Assembly (NCBI GenBank): GCA_964036315.1
Contig: OZ038479.1
Span: 59,795,746 to 59,859,745, forward strand
Length of the DNA stretch: 64,000 nt
From: Acanthosepion esculentum
Taxonomy: Eukaryota; Mollusca; Cephalopoda; Sepiida; Sepiidae
Direction of reading: 5' to 3'
This document shows positions 30,742-42,046 of the stretch, in pieces; the stretch's first letter is position 1; every line of letters starts with the position of its first letter. The notes under the pieces were generated by a model that did no database searches, was not told where the DNA came from, and saw only the letters and a list, made by a program, of their open reading frames with translations. Made by a program: the position numbers and the translations under genes.

Positions 30742-31665
30742 TAGATGATCCCTAATTAGAGAAAATTTGCTCTGGATTGTAAAATAAAAAAAGTGCAATA
30801 AAAGTTTATTTACTTATTACAGTTACATGCACTTTACTCAAAAATGCAAAACATCAGGTTTTCAATGTTGTCAACACCCTATATAAACCTACCTCTATGC
30901 TAAAATATGCTTTTCTGTGATATTTTAAGCAAAATGTAAGTAATATTTGTTTTAATTTTGATTAATTAATAGAACTTTAACACAAATTCACTATACCTAA
31001 GGTTTAAAATTATTTTTTAAACACTAAAAATCTTACATGAAGCTTTTCTTTTAGTTTTAAATTTAATCTAATTGATTGTACTTAAAAGCTTTTTTCTTAA
31101 TTAAATAATGTCTTTTATTGTGTTTTTTTTTATTTTATGATTCATAGCATAAAAAAAAAATTGATTTAAATTCTCCAAGAGTTCTGCTAAATAATATAGT
31201 CACTAAAAATTATCTTTTTGAATTTTTTGAGTTTTCATGAAGTTAGTGGGGAGTAAAAAAACAACATTTTTAAAATAATTTATTTGTGAATACATACTGA
31301 AAGTTTAATTAAAATTTGACAATTATTTGATTTTTGCAAGAATTTCCAAATTACTGTATCTTTCATTGCAAAGATACTGACACAAGAAAGACAAGAAGAT
31401 TATTAATCAAAATTTCGAATGTCCTAAAATTTAATGAAATATTAAAAAAGAAATTACTTTGGTCTTTCCTTAATGAAGATTTTGATGCTAAAAAACTTAA
31501 GTTTTTGTCACGTTTTGGGGCATTTTTTTTTCATTATTATGCTCTTTTATTTTTTTTTATTTTATTTACTTTTTTTTGGCAAATTAGTGGAGGTATCTAC
31601 AATTAATTTTCCTCAAATAAATATTCAGAAAAGTACATTTTATTTCCATGAGATTTTTTAAAGAG
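30300..31665. repeat. AT-rich interspersed repeat, with (TA)n at 30703-30745
   Basis: ATTTTGGTTAAAAATTTTTA, TTTTTGCAGTGAAAAACAC, TTTTAATGAAACTTTTAGGA and ATTCTCCAAGAGTTCTGC are marks of the abundant family; GTGGAGGTATCTACAATT near 31589 is its likely end. Nothing in it is coding. Confidence 0.5.
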
Positions 31666-31899
31666 AATTATGTTGGGCTGACAGATTTCTGTCAGTCTGG
31701 CCATAATGATTTCAATAAAATAAAAATCATTCCACTCAATTTAAAAATTCGAATTGGAAATTATGTAAGTTTGATTAATTTTCAACTAACTAAAATCTTC
31801 AATGAAGATTTTTTTTATTTTTTAAACCTTAGTTTTTACTATTTTTCTTGGTGGCAAAAAATTTACCTACCAAAAAGCCTTGTGTTTTTTCCTTCTGCC

Positions 31900-33570
31900 A
31901 AAAAAGTAATAATTCTTCAATTGACCGCTAATTCAACATTATTTTGAAAATTTGCTAAGTAAGTTAAAGTTGGACAGTTTGTGAACTTTTAAGAAGAGGG
32001 AATTTATTTGTACTTTGGTTTTCAAAGATATTCTTTTTCAGTTTTGATTTTTTTTGATTTTCCGTTTTCCTTTGCTAAAAAACAAGAAATTTAATTTCTC
32101 TCATCAGAGATTTCCTAAACAAACTTTTAAACGAATCACCTGAAAAGTGAAAATAATGGCTGTCGAAATGAAAAAAAGATTTCTTCTTTTTGAAAACGAT
32201 TTGTCATTTTCTGTCGATCAAAAAGGAATAGTTTTTCAAACGACTGCTATATAATTCAATTTATTATTTTGCAAAGTAAATTATAAAATCCAACAAATTC
32301 TGTGGCGTAGGTAGAAGAGACAGAGTCTAAAATCTTGAACAGGCTCAACTAAGCGAATGATAAAGATAAAAAACTTTTTACTGATAAACATTTCGGCAAA
32401 ATCGTCGCAGACATGACGTCATCAAGCTAAGAATATCTTTTGGCTTTATTTCGGAATTACTCTCTTAAAAAAAAAATTTAAGTTGTAAAAACACATGAAA
32501 GTTTCTAATTGGGGGCGGCGGAGAGAACTTTAAAATAAATAAAAAATCCCAAAACCAATGAAATTCGTTTTTTATAGTTAAAAATATTTCTTTAGTTAGT
32601 TTTAAAAAATTTAAATATCTAACAAAAATTTTTAAAAAGTTCATCTTTTGGGATGTTAACAACAACAACAAAAATAAATAAAAATAAAAAGGGAAAAATC
32701 ATTTAAATAACGTTCTTTTTTATTAAAATTATTTGTTCTTTCACGTACCTTTCTCAATTCAACGAGAAAAACAAAAACGGGATGATTTCTTTGTAAATAA
32801 TTTTCTTTGTATTTCTCTGCCAACCTATCTAATTTTTGTTGTATTTTCGTTCAGTTCAGATGATAATAGTAATGCCGAAATTTAAACGAATGATGAAAAA
32901 GAAAAAAAAAGAAGAAATGGAAAAATACAATATAAACGTGAAATTACTTTCGAAAAGATATTTCGATGACAAGTAAGACGCAAGAAATTAAGCGGTGTTA
33001 GGCAAGATTTAGTTCCTTGCGTTTAAAATCTGTTTCTTGGTATTTATGAAGCAAAATTCATCAATTTTTTTCGCAGCTTGCGCTAGGCGCCCAGTGTCCA
33101 ACTCCCGAATCTATGATACGCCCCAGCACTCTGCTACATATCAATTTTTATGAAGTAAAATGCATATAATTATTTTTTTAACCAACTATTCACCCATGCA
33201 AAGCAATAAATGCCACTAATGAGACACAAAGGTTACTGAGTATTAAAAAAAAGAACGGTTATAAGTTTATAAGCAAGTAAGACAAAAGAAAACATTATTA
33301 AAGGGTGAGAAAAATAAAGGAAGAGGAATATAGAAGACAGTAGATAATGATTGACATAACATTTAAATTCTTGAAGATTAAAGTTGGCTGGAAAGCAAGA
33401 AACCAAAAGATATTTCAAAAGGCGAGAAGTTTGAGAAAAGAAACTGTTAACAATGAATTTACAGTTACATCTAGTGAATTCAACTGTAAAACGATGAGAC
33501 CTTGCCACCAATCTAGTACTCTGCTTAAATTCATAAATCTAGGTACCATTGTGGAAAGTTCATCGGAACA
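31900..33570 (-). repeat. Long repeat family X, inverted partner of 50020-51930
   Basis: Successive landmarks match in reverse order and orientation: ATTTCCTAAACAAACTTTTAA, TTCTGTGGCGTAGGTAGAAG, TTTCGGCAAAATCGTC, AGTTTCTAATTGGGGGCGGC, TTTCACGTACCTTTCTCAATTC, GTTCAGTTCAGATGATAATA, GCGGTGTTAGGCAAGATTTA, CCGAATCTATGATACGCCCC and AATCTAGTACTCTGCTTAAA. No shared open frame was found; the element is of unknown class. Confidence 0.7.
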
Positions 33571-34085
33571 GTAACCACAGCAGGGGCTCTGAGCATTACA
33601 TCTGGTCCATGAAAGAAATCCCCACAAAAATAAAAAAATAAAAACAAGATAGCCGATAGCAAACATTCCCACCCCACAAAAAAAGGACACCCCTGTGAGC
33701 CTATACCTGTTAAACCAAAGATATAAAACCAGTATTCCTCACTGACAACAGGAAGTCAGCTTCAACATTTCAGTTTTGTCACACTCTGGCCAGACCTATT
33801 TCCTGATGCCAACTGTGACCTCAGCCAACCAACCCAGGAAATCTGTCAACTCCCGGCCTTAACACCAATACACTTACACCTAATCACTTTCCTTGCCAAC
33901 AGCAATTAAGGAATCACATATGAACAATTTTTGCCACCTTTCACACAACTAGGTACACATTCTGAATTTTGACTAATACATGTTGTTAAAATCTTAGTCT
34001 TTGTTTGTTCATTTCCTTTGCTACCATCTAGGAATATCTTTGTTCCTCACTATGCGAGTTTGGATGCTGGTTGCAGCATGTCTAT
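33571..34085. repeat. GC-richer block, possibly LTR or promoter-bearing, left part
   Basis: AGATATAAAACCAG at about 33720 looks like a TATA box, followed by a C-rich stretch without long frames. It is cut by the hAT-like element at 34086 and seems to resume at 34791-34930, which shares words with 11490-11530. Low certainty. Confidence 0.3.
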
Positions 34086-34790
34086 CAGTGGTTCTCAACC
34101 TTTTTTTTTTTTTTTTTACCTATGGTCCTCTTTTCCCTTCTTTTTTTCTTGGTGGACCCCTTAATAGCAATTTGACATAAGGCAACACTTGTATATTCTT
34201 ATATATTGATTTTTTATGCTATAATAAGTAATATTTCTTTCCAATCAGATTAATTTAACTTTAGATTTTCTAATTTTACTCAAATTACGTGTCATAAATA
34301 TATAATTTACTTTTGGAAGATTTTAAAAATGGATAAATTTGATTTGTTTATAAATTTCTTAAAATTAAGAAAATGGCCGCTTTTAAGAAAATTTTAAAAA
34401 TTGAGCAATTATTTGACATTCCAATCTATATAATTTCTATCTGAAATACACCAGAATATTTTACTTATTGGAAATAATAAATTTAATCATTTAGCTTTCA
34501 ATTAAAGCTAAAATGAAATCTTCAAGAATGATTTTTCATTTTTTAAAATTAATTTTAAACCTTAGGTATCGAAAATTCAGTAGAGGTACCTATATAAAAG
34601 AAGTAAAGAAAGAATGAATCATTCATACATATATTTCAATATAGTGTAAATTACAGCAGAAATTTAATTTTTAACAATAAAAACCATTCTGATTTGGCTT
34701 TCTTCATGGACCACCAAAATATCATTGTGGACCCCCAATTTGTTATATTTTTCCTGTGATCCTCCATGTGGACCCCGGTTGAGAACACCT
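34086..34790. mobile_element. Non-autonomous hAT-type element
   Basis: Left end CAGTGGTTCTCAACC and right end GGTTGAGAACACC are inverted repeats of the widespread hAT (Charlie-like) terminus CAGNGGTTCTCAACC; the outermost right bases are decayed. GTGGACCCCTT near the left and GTGGACCCCGG near the right are subterminal. No transposase. The interior (ACACCAGAATATTTTACTTA, AGCTTTCAATTAAAGCTAAA) is shared with the abundant AT-rich family, for example reversed at 52440-52550. No clear 8-base target duplication. Confidence 0.75.
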
Positions 34791-35285
34791 TCTCTAACCT
34801 CTTCTCAGAACTGAAGTGAATCTATCTGTGGCAAGGGCAGTAATTCATTATTCATTCTAACTGTGCAAAGGGAACTCACCCTCGCTAGGGAGGGGTTCTA
34901 TCTAAAACCTTACAATAGCCCCTCTAAAATACAGAGTATCTGAAAATTGATGAATATAAAATGTTTTGTAGGTTTTTAGGCCACTTAACATGTCAGTTTA
35001 TGCAATAATTGTTTATTTCTTGTGTAATGTCCATTGAGACTATACTGGTGGGCACTTTTTCTGAATATGAGTCCTTTAATATTGCTGCTCTTACTTTAGC
35101 TAAGGAAATATTTTATTCTTTGTTCTTGATAATAGCAGTAAAAAAATTCACTGTGTTTGCTGATGCCTTTGAAGGTCCCAGAATACAGAGGTTGCAGTGA
35201 GTTCAACCCAGCTGTATGATGGACACATGAATAAATGTCTTCAAAAGTTTAGGTAGGTATACTTTGTTATTGTTTTTATATCCTG
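34791..35285. other. Sequence without recognised genes
   Basis: The first 140 bases may continue the block interrupted by the hAT-like element. The rest shows nothing recognised. Confidence 0.25.
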
Positions 35286-35640
35286 AAGGTTTTATGCTAT
35301 TTTAGCCATTTTGACATTAAGTCTGTCAACAAATGATGACAAATCCTCAACTTTCTTTGTTGAGTGAAATAAATATTGTGCTCGTAACCACAATGTGGTG
35401 CCATACAATACTTCTGCTGTTGAACAGTTCATCTTTTTTCTCACTGTGGTGCAAAGAACCAAAAGTATGAGTGGAAGATGCTCTAGCCAATTTACTTTGT
35501 TCAACTCTGCTCGTAAACAAGCTTTCAGATTATGGTGCAATCTCTCGACTATGCCATTTGTGTGGGGATGGTATATTGTAGTGCAGATATTTCTGGTGCT
35601 TAGAAGTTTTGAGAGTTTATAAAATAGTTAATTTTGAGCT
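35286..35640 (-). pseudogene. Ty3/gypsy integrase fragment
   Basis: The minus-strand frame 35540-35292 reads HHNLKACLRAELNKVNWLEH, LPLILLVLCTTVRKKMNCST, AEVLYGTTLWLRAQ, the C-terminal part of the gypsy integrase core and its downstream segment (usual form LPLVLLGLRT...AELVYGTTLRLPG). Upstream on the same strand the frame continues degraded (IYHPHTNGIVERLHHN region, with the catalytic-core residues before it missing). A pol fragment without matching LTRs nearby. Confidence 0.8.
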
Positions 35641-35759
35641 ATCAACTTCTGTTGGTTGTGATAATTTCTGGCATACTGAATTTTGCTATCCAGCCTGTGA
35701 GTAATGTTTTGGTTGTGGTGTATGCTGTTGTAGCGATTACTACTATGTTTGACACGCCT

Positions 35760-36060
35760 ACATTTTTCTCAACTGTGATTGGTCAAATAATAAATACTAA
35801 CTATCACAGGACAATTTACTGATCGCATTCACCACACTGAATTTTTCCTACTGTTAATTCACATGCTTTTGTTACAAAATCACCGATTGGGTAATTTTTC
35901 ATCCAATCAGATATTTTTTTGTGTGATCTCGAAATTTCTCCCGCCATTGTCCTGGGAGCCTACCCATGGTTATATAAACCGGAATTCGTTCCAAAAATAG
36001 ACAGTAGAAGCAGAACTCAGTAGAACTCAGCAACTCACACGCGTCTACACAGACTATTCA
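35760..36060 (+). promoter_or_regulatory. Candidate promoter or LTR with two CCAAT boxes and TATA box
   Basis: GATTGGTCAA near 35776, CCAATCAG near 35901, and GGTTATATAAACCGG near 35970, then after about 30 bases CAGTAGAAGCAGAACTCAG, a purine-rich start with internal GAACTCAG repeats and then CA-rich sequence. Spacing is right for polymerase II. It lies head-to-head with the gypsy integrase fragment, so an LTR of that or another element is possible; no gene follows on the plus strand except a dead LINE. Confidence 0.4.
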
Positions 36061-36425
36061 TTCTACTCACCGCACGCACGCACACACGCACACAGAACTT
36101 AAATATCATTCACCATCAGTTCTATTTAACAAGCCAAGTTGCAACAGCTCTGTTAGTTATATCTAATCCACAAACTGATTTATTAGATGTTCTCCTGAAA
36201 ACATCATTCTATCTAATATAGAACTTTGAACATTCTTTCAGAAAAACTTGTTTATTTACATTTAATCTTTCAGCTAACAGATAAAGGGAAACTACTTCTT
36301 CTATCTTATTGTTTCACACATTACAAAAAATGTTTTGTATTTGTTGATTTTAATATATATTTTATCGTTGAAACAAAAATCGGTTTTCCATTGTTTTTCC
36401 TTTATACAAAAATGTATAATTGTTA
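36061..36425. other. Sequence without recognised features
   Basis: CA-rich at the start (CACGCACGCACACACG), then AT-rich, with no supported frame. Confidence 0.25.
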
Positions 36426-36426
36426 A

Positions 36427-37700
36427 ATGCTATTCAACACGCAGCCACATCAACCTTTTCAACACAACCAGCATTTACACTGTCATATTAGAAACACTTC
36501 TGGAGTATCTTTGCCTGACTTTCCAATTAGAATTGTGTCTCTATTGAATGATATACATATAACTCCTTCCTTGGTTTCTGCGATCATCTCTAAACTGAAT
36601 CCTTCAAAGGCATGTGGCCCTGATGGCATCCTAGCAATAGACCTTAAGAAATGTGCTCCTGAACTGGTTCCTATTCTCTCTAAACTTTACAATAAATGCC
36701 TGGCTTCTTCTTGCTTGTTAGAAATTCTCTTCTGTAGTTCTAGAAATCAGGTGAACCATTTGATCCGTCTATTCATCTGCCAATTAGGATTCAACCTCTT
36801 TCTGGCAAAGTAGCAAAGGACCTAATCAACTCTGATGTGGTTAATCACCTTACATCATAGAGTCTTCTTTCAGTCAAGCATATGGCTTTTGCTACACTAG
36901 ATTAACTGCTGATGTATTAACAATTATTGCTGAAAGAGTCTCTCAAGCATGATGAAGTTCAAACTGTTGCTTTGGACATCTTGAAATCATTTGACAAGGT
37001 TTAGCATACTGGTTTTCTTCAAAGGTTGAAAGGATTATGGCATTTTTGGATGAATTTTTTAATTCATTCACTCTTTCTCATCAAATCACAAATTGAAAAT
37101 TATTCTTGAAAGGTTATTCTTCAAAATCCTTTGGTGTCCAACCTCCAACAGGACTCTATCCTTGAACCTAAGTTGTTCCTAATTTGAATCAGTGACCTTC
37201 TTGATGTCATTAGCTCTCAATTCAGTAGCTACACTGATGATACTACTATTTACTCCTGTCTTAATAGTAAATCTGATCGGTTCCATGAGGTTAAATTGGC
37301 AGCTGATCTCAAAAGTGATCTGAAATCTGCTGTTAACTGGGGCAAGAAATGGCTTGTTAATTTTGAAGCCTCTGAAACAAAATTGCCTTCTATTAATCAT
37401 CTGCAAGAACCCTTTCTGCCTTTCATCAGTATGGCTAATGTTAATCTGGAGGAGAGTGAATCATTGCACATTCTCGGACTAATGTTCTCACCTGACACGA
37501 ACTGGAATGATTATATTGAATCCATTGCTAGGTAAGCTGCTAGGAAAGTTAAAGAGGTTAATGGAGCTATGCCTTTGAGAAGATGGAGAGATAAAAAAGT
37601 AAGGCTTCACATACTACTAGATAAGGAGGACATACGCTCCATATACAGGGCCACCTCATATAACCACCACTACAGTTGTCCCTCAGATGTGACAAGCATC
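36427..37700 (+). pseudogene. LINE reverse transcriptase, degenerate
   Basis: In three broken frames: SAIISKLNPSKACGPDGILA with IDLKKCAPELVPILSKLYNK (the usual start of non-LTR RT), near 36980 LDILKSFDKV with a stop before HTGFLQRL, near 37230 the catalytic tetrad as YTDD followed by TTIYSCLN, then LKSAVNWGKKWLVNFEASET and LHILGLMFSPDTNW near 37470. Frame shifts, stops and A-to-T change in the YADD box show a dead copy. No endonuclease domain is seen upstream, so it is 5'-truncated. Confidence 0.8.
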
Positions 37701-37729
37701 TCGGCCAAGGGAGCTGAGGCTGCTTCAGA

Positions 37730-38164
37730 ATGCCTGTTAAAATTCATTTTCATACATTTGAAAATGGAAATGCATACCTTTTACATGAAAAGTATAGCAT
37801 ATATTTCTTGAAATAAAGATGTTTATTCCTTCATTGAATTTCTTAATAACAATTATTACAAGTTTCTGTACTGTCAATAGATCTGTGAATGAAAAAGAAA
37901 ATAAAAGATATATTAACAGTGAATAATATATAAAAGCAGACTATATTATAATAGATACACGTAATTATAGAATAAGGCTGATTCACTAATGCAGCAGCAG
38001 CAGCCAGTAAAAAAACAACACATTGCAGTGAAATATGATTGCTTTATCATCACAATTTGTTCAATAAAAGAGATAAAAAAAATGTATTGAGGAATGGATC
38101 TAAATTATGCAAATTGAAGCCACTTGGCACAGACTGACCTTGAACTCTGTTTTGCATGCACACA
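37730..38164. repeat. Zinc-finger upstream-flank unit without a zinc-finger gene
   Basis: ATTTGAAAATGGAAATGCAT, ACCTTTTACATGAAAAGTAT, AGATCTGTGAATGAAAAAG, GCAGCAGCAGCCAGTAAAAA follow 28600-28960 closely. At 38110-38164 GCCACTTGGCACAGACTGAC is a decayed copy of GCTATTTGGCACAGATTGAC, which occurs again at 38556. The adjoining dead LINE on the left replaces what would be the gene. Confidence 0.65.
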
Positions 38165-38735
38165 AAGGGATATTGTTCTCGCTTACTCTCATTGTTTATA
38201 GCAGTGCTTGGAAAGAAAGTGTGTTGAGTGAGGTCATCTCACCAACAACAGAGAGGTCACACCAGTAACCATGGTAGAGAAAATTGAGCATCAAATTTTG
38301 CCAGAGCTTGGTGGTACCTGCACAGAGACCTACACAAAGTTGCAGGAAGTGTATGGAGAGGTGTGTATGAGCTGGACATGATGGTACGAGTAGTTCAAAC
38401 ATTTTGAAGATGGTCAACAAAATGTTCGTTTGGAATATGCACAACCAGAGGAACTGATGAAAACATCACAAATGTACATGCAGCTGTTTGGAAAGACCAT
38501 CAAATCACCATGCATCAGTTGTTTGTGGATGTTAACATTAGTTATGGTTCAGTTCAGCTATTTGGCACAGATTGACCTTGAACTCTGTCATGCATGCACA
38601 CTGAGGAATAATGATTCTCACCAAAAATTTCAGTATGGGATGTTTGTTCCAAAACTGCTTTCAGTTGACCAAAAAGGAAATCGTATTTCACCTGTGCAAG
38701 ATCTAATTGATGCAAGGGCAGGAAGCCTAAATTAG
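38165..38735 (+). pseudogene. Mariner-type transposase, N-terminal half, degenerate
   Basis: From the ATG at 38272: VEKIEHQILPELGGTCTETY, TKLQEVYGEVCMSWT, stop, WYE, stop or serine region, FKHFEDGQQNVRLE, then in another frame NVHAAVWKDHQITMHQL with DVNISYGSVQ, and MFVPKLLSVDQKGNRISP with VQDLIDA. These correspond to the first helix-turn-helix, the linker, the second helix-turn-helix and the following KxVPxLLxxxQ segment of mariner transposases. The DDE catalytic domain is absent. A non-homologous piece (38556-38625) sits between the last two blocks. Confidence 0.7.
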
Positions 38736-38917
38736 GGTTCTTAAAAATGTCTATTTTAACAAGATGACTTTTAGGGCGGCAATAAAAACAATATTCCATC
38801 ATATTTCATTAAATGCATTGTAATTTAGAAGAGAGAATTTAGTGGAATAATTTATCATGAAATTTAAAACATTCAATTTTCTTTTTGTTTCATGCAGCTT
38901 GATAATTTGGTAATGGT
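38736..38917. repeat. Zinc-finger upstream-flank unit, continuation
   Basis: TTAACAAGATGACTTTTAGG, AACAATATTCCATCATATTTC, AATTTAGTGGAATAATTTATC and CATGCAGCTTGATAATTTGG match 29195-29375 and 3225-3410. Confidence 0.6.
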
Positions 38918-39373
38918 GTGGGGTACAGCATACCCGTATTAAAAGGAGAATTTAATGCGGGATACACTGTCCACAAAATACAACGCAAATTTCAAGAAAA
39001 GACAACACGATAAGGAATGTTTGTAGAAAAAATAGAATATCGTACATTTAATGACATTTATGCAGAATAAACAAATTTGTATATTTATGTATCTTGTTTG
39101 GGTAAAAGATTAATGCTTTTTAGTTCATTTAAGTAAATGTGATTTGAATAAAAAATTATGTGTTCGCTGTCTTTCAACAGAGTAGTAATGTTTGTTTCTT
39201 GTTTTGTTGTATCCGCCGAGTTGGTGAAAAAGGAAAAGGGGCGATCAATTTAAGTTGAAAACGAGACTGTGAATGAGAAATAAAAGATAAGAGGAAAATG
39301 TACTTATCGGGTGGAATTGTTTTGGAGTCAGTTGTAAAATTGTTGTTGTTGTTGTTTTCCTTTCCTACCCCAC
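38918..39373. mobile_element. Insertion of about 456 bases with short inverted ends
   Basis: The flank homology stops at GTGGGGTA (38918-38925), and TACCCCAC, its exact reverse complement, lies at 39366-39373. The inside has no frame. TGTGGGG...CCCCA ends would also fit a solo LTR. No target duplication is clear, so class and right boundary are uncertain. Confidence 0.35.
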
Positions 39374-39579
39374 TTTAAGCTAATTTACGTGGGTGTGAAA
39401 AATAGATTGTTCCTACAGCAGGAGTGTTGAAATAACATGGACGATTCCACAAATGTCTATGAAATACACCAAAATCAGTGGATTATCCATAGAGTCAAAT
39501 CATAATTATTACACAACATGGAATTATCCCCCTGAAAATACTTGTACTTTCGCCTAGCATTGCATTTCCAAGAGAAATA

Positions 39580-40735
39580 TGCATTCTGTATTATGCTATC
39601 ATTTCACTAAGCATCTGTGATATATTTTATGAAATAATTTAAATATCTCCTTTGAAGTTAAATTTTGGTTTGATTTGAAAGATAATAGCCTAAAAATCTT
39701 TTTAATGAAAAAAATCATGAAATTCTGTTTGAAATACAACAAAGTATTTCACTTATTGGAAATATTAAATTTTATCTATTAACTTGCAATTAAAAGTACA
39801 TTGAAAGCTTATAAAAGGATCTTTCATTTCTAAAATGCATTTTAAATAGGAACCTCCAAAAATCTGCTAAAAACATGAGTTTTTAAAATAAAAATGTTCC
39901 TCCAAACAATGAAAATATAATTTTATCACCAGTTATTATTAAAAAGAAAGACCAAAGTATTTTCTGATTATTAAATTGTTTTTCCAATCCTTTTTCAGAA
40001 CCATCAAAATTTTGGTAAAAATTTTGCTTTTGATGTGTCAACAGATGACCATTAATAAGTATGGAAAATCTGAGTATCTTTTTGCAGTGAAAACGACATT
40101 GATTTGAAAATTCTTGCAAAAATCAGATAATTGTTGAATTTTAATGAAACTTTCAGGATAATCTCAGTAAAAATATATTTTTTTACATCTGTTACCCACT
40201 ACTTACTTAACTTCATGAAATTTCAAGAAATTTACTTTTGTTGAGCTTAATGTTTATATTAGTTATAAGCACAAATCCTTGAAAAATTTAAATCATCAAA
40301 TTATTTTGTCAAACAATACCACCAGTTACAAAAAATCTGCTCTGCATCTGAAAATAATGCAATAAAGCTAAAACATTATTTCATTAGTAAAGCTTTTAAG
40401 TGCTTTTATGAATTAAAATATTATGGACACTATTAAGAAAAATTTTTGCGATGAATAATGCATTTCGACATTAATATTTTTTAAATATTAATTAGAATAA
40501 TTTATAAACTTTTAAAATTCTGTATGAATTTGTATGAATTTAAGTGATATTGTTATTACATAAAAAGTATATTTACTAATCATAAATGGCAAAGATTACT
40601 ACAATACAGCAACTCCCAGTATTTTAAAAAGAATTTTGAATTGTTTTATGTGTGAAAAAAATGTGCCAATTTTTGTAAATGCAGACGTCCATAATAAGTG
40701 TCTTCATAAGTAAAACTAAATCTAAGTACCTAAAT
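39580..40735. repeat. AT-rich interspersed repeat (abundant family)
   Basis: AAGAGAAATATGCATTCTG, TTGGAAATATTAAATTTTATC, AGGAACCTCCAAAAATCTGC, GTATCTTTTTGCAGTGAAAA and CAGTATTTTAAAAAGAATTTTG are shared with 19335-20570, 54160-54850 and 55250-56560. Confidence 0.55.
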
Positions 40736-40756
40736 TAAATATAATATTAGATTACT

Positions 40757-40781
40757 TTTTGTGTGTGTGTGTGTGTGTAAG
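40757..40781. repeat. (TG)n microsatellite
   Basis: TTTGTGTGTGTGTGTGTGT. Confidence 0.85.
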
Positions 40782-41004
40782 TGTGCCATTATTTGATACA
40801 GCATCAACTTAATTTTTCTTCATGTTGAGTTAGTGTGATTCTATTTGTGTGTTTGGACAATTTGTCTCACTTTGTGCAAAGTCAGTTCTGGAGTAGTCTC
40901 TCAATGGCTTGTCTGTGTTAATGCGAAAGATGAGCTGGTCTCTCTCTCTCTCATCCGGGTTCTGATACTCACAGTCCTTCACTAACGTTTTTATCCTTGT
41001 TACA

Positions 41005-41261
41005 TACTGTTCTGTTGTGAGACCGATACTTTTCTACATCATGGACTCTCCCAGTACTATATTATTATGTGAATGGTAGTATCATGGGAGTAGCACCAGT
41101 AATGCGCAGCCGCGTACGATACCAATATCGGACACCACTGGATAGTAAGCTCTGCTTACTCTTACACTATTTTTTGTAACTTTTCTGTTTAATATATCTT
41201 TCTTACCTCTAACCCGTGTTCCGTGTTTTCCTTCCGTGACCCCTACATCGGGTCCACATCA
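41005..41261 (+). mobile_element. Ty3/gypsy 5' LTR, 3' part
   Basis: Inferred from what follows: the sequence ends CGGGTCCACATCA at 41261 and is followed after one base by TGGCGACAGAGGA (41263-41275), a primer-binding-site-like string of the TGGCGAC type used by several gypsy elements. Pyrimidine-rich CTTTCTTACCTCTAACCCG precedes it. The 5' boundary is not certain; TGTTGTGAGACC near 41010 is one possible start. Confidence 0.5.
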
Positions 41262-41262
41262 G

Positions 41263-41370
41263 TGGCGACAGAGGATTCTAGACACGCACCCACACCGAAA
41301 CCCCAAAGCCCCAGTCCCACATCAGTGGCGACAGAGGACTTGTTTAACCCCACTGGTTCCCACATCAGTG
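41263..41370 (+). other. Primer-binding site and its tandem duplication
   Basis: CCACATCAGTGGCGACAGAG occurs at about 41253 and again 62 bases later at about 41315, and CCACATCAGTG a third time near 41354. The LTR-end/PBS junction was thus duplicated in tandem, an unusual arrangement that may reflect template jumping by the reverse transcriptase. Confidence 0.6.
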
Positions 41371-42046
41371 TTGAACTAGAATTTGAGCTGGCATTACTAC
41401 ATCAGCGAACGAAACACAATACACAGCTACCTTTCAAGGTTACTCAAGTATGTGCAAACAAATAAACGAGCAACCAAGTATCGAGAACGACTGCTTACAA
41501 AAAACCCAGCTTGTGCACAAAACAAACTGACAAACTCAAGAGCTCGAAGTACTACGTTTGACTCAAGTTCGAAAAAAACTATTCACCAAGTCGCGCATTT
41601 AGCAAAGTGTTTAAAAATTTTATGAAATTGATTTGAATTTCTACAAATCTCGTGCATAAAATTACCCTCCCCTCAAATTGATTGAGGTGAGTTTTTTCTA
41701 AAAAAAAAGCAAAAAAAATCAAAGCAAATTCTCCCAAAAGAAGGGGAAAAAAATCCAGTGTATTTATTTATTTTTTTTGCTGTCTAAGTGATATTTTTCT
41801 CCCCACACTTCTAAAAAAAAATAATAAGTGTGGAGAAAATTTAAATGGTCACATTGAAATTAACGGAACAACGGTATCTCGAAAGATCTAAACCAGTAAG
41901 TAGTTCTTATTAATTTTATTAATTGACTAGATTTTCTTGTGTACCCTCCCCTTGGTACACGGGTTTTCAAAGCAACAGTAATTGCTGTTATTTATTTATT
42001 TCTGTTTTGTGTGTTCTTTCATTACTTTTCTCCGTATTATCTAAAT

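Noticed and set aside
38554..38802. An 82-codon minus-strand frame, and its relative at 28978-29169
   Set aside because: Opposite strand of the mariner-related block; the plus strand gives the recognisable transposase residues.
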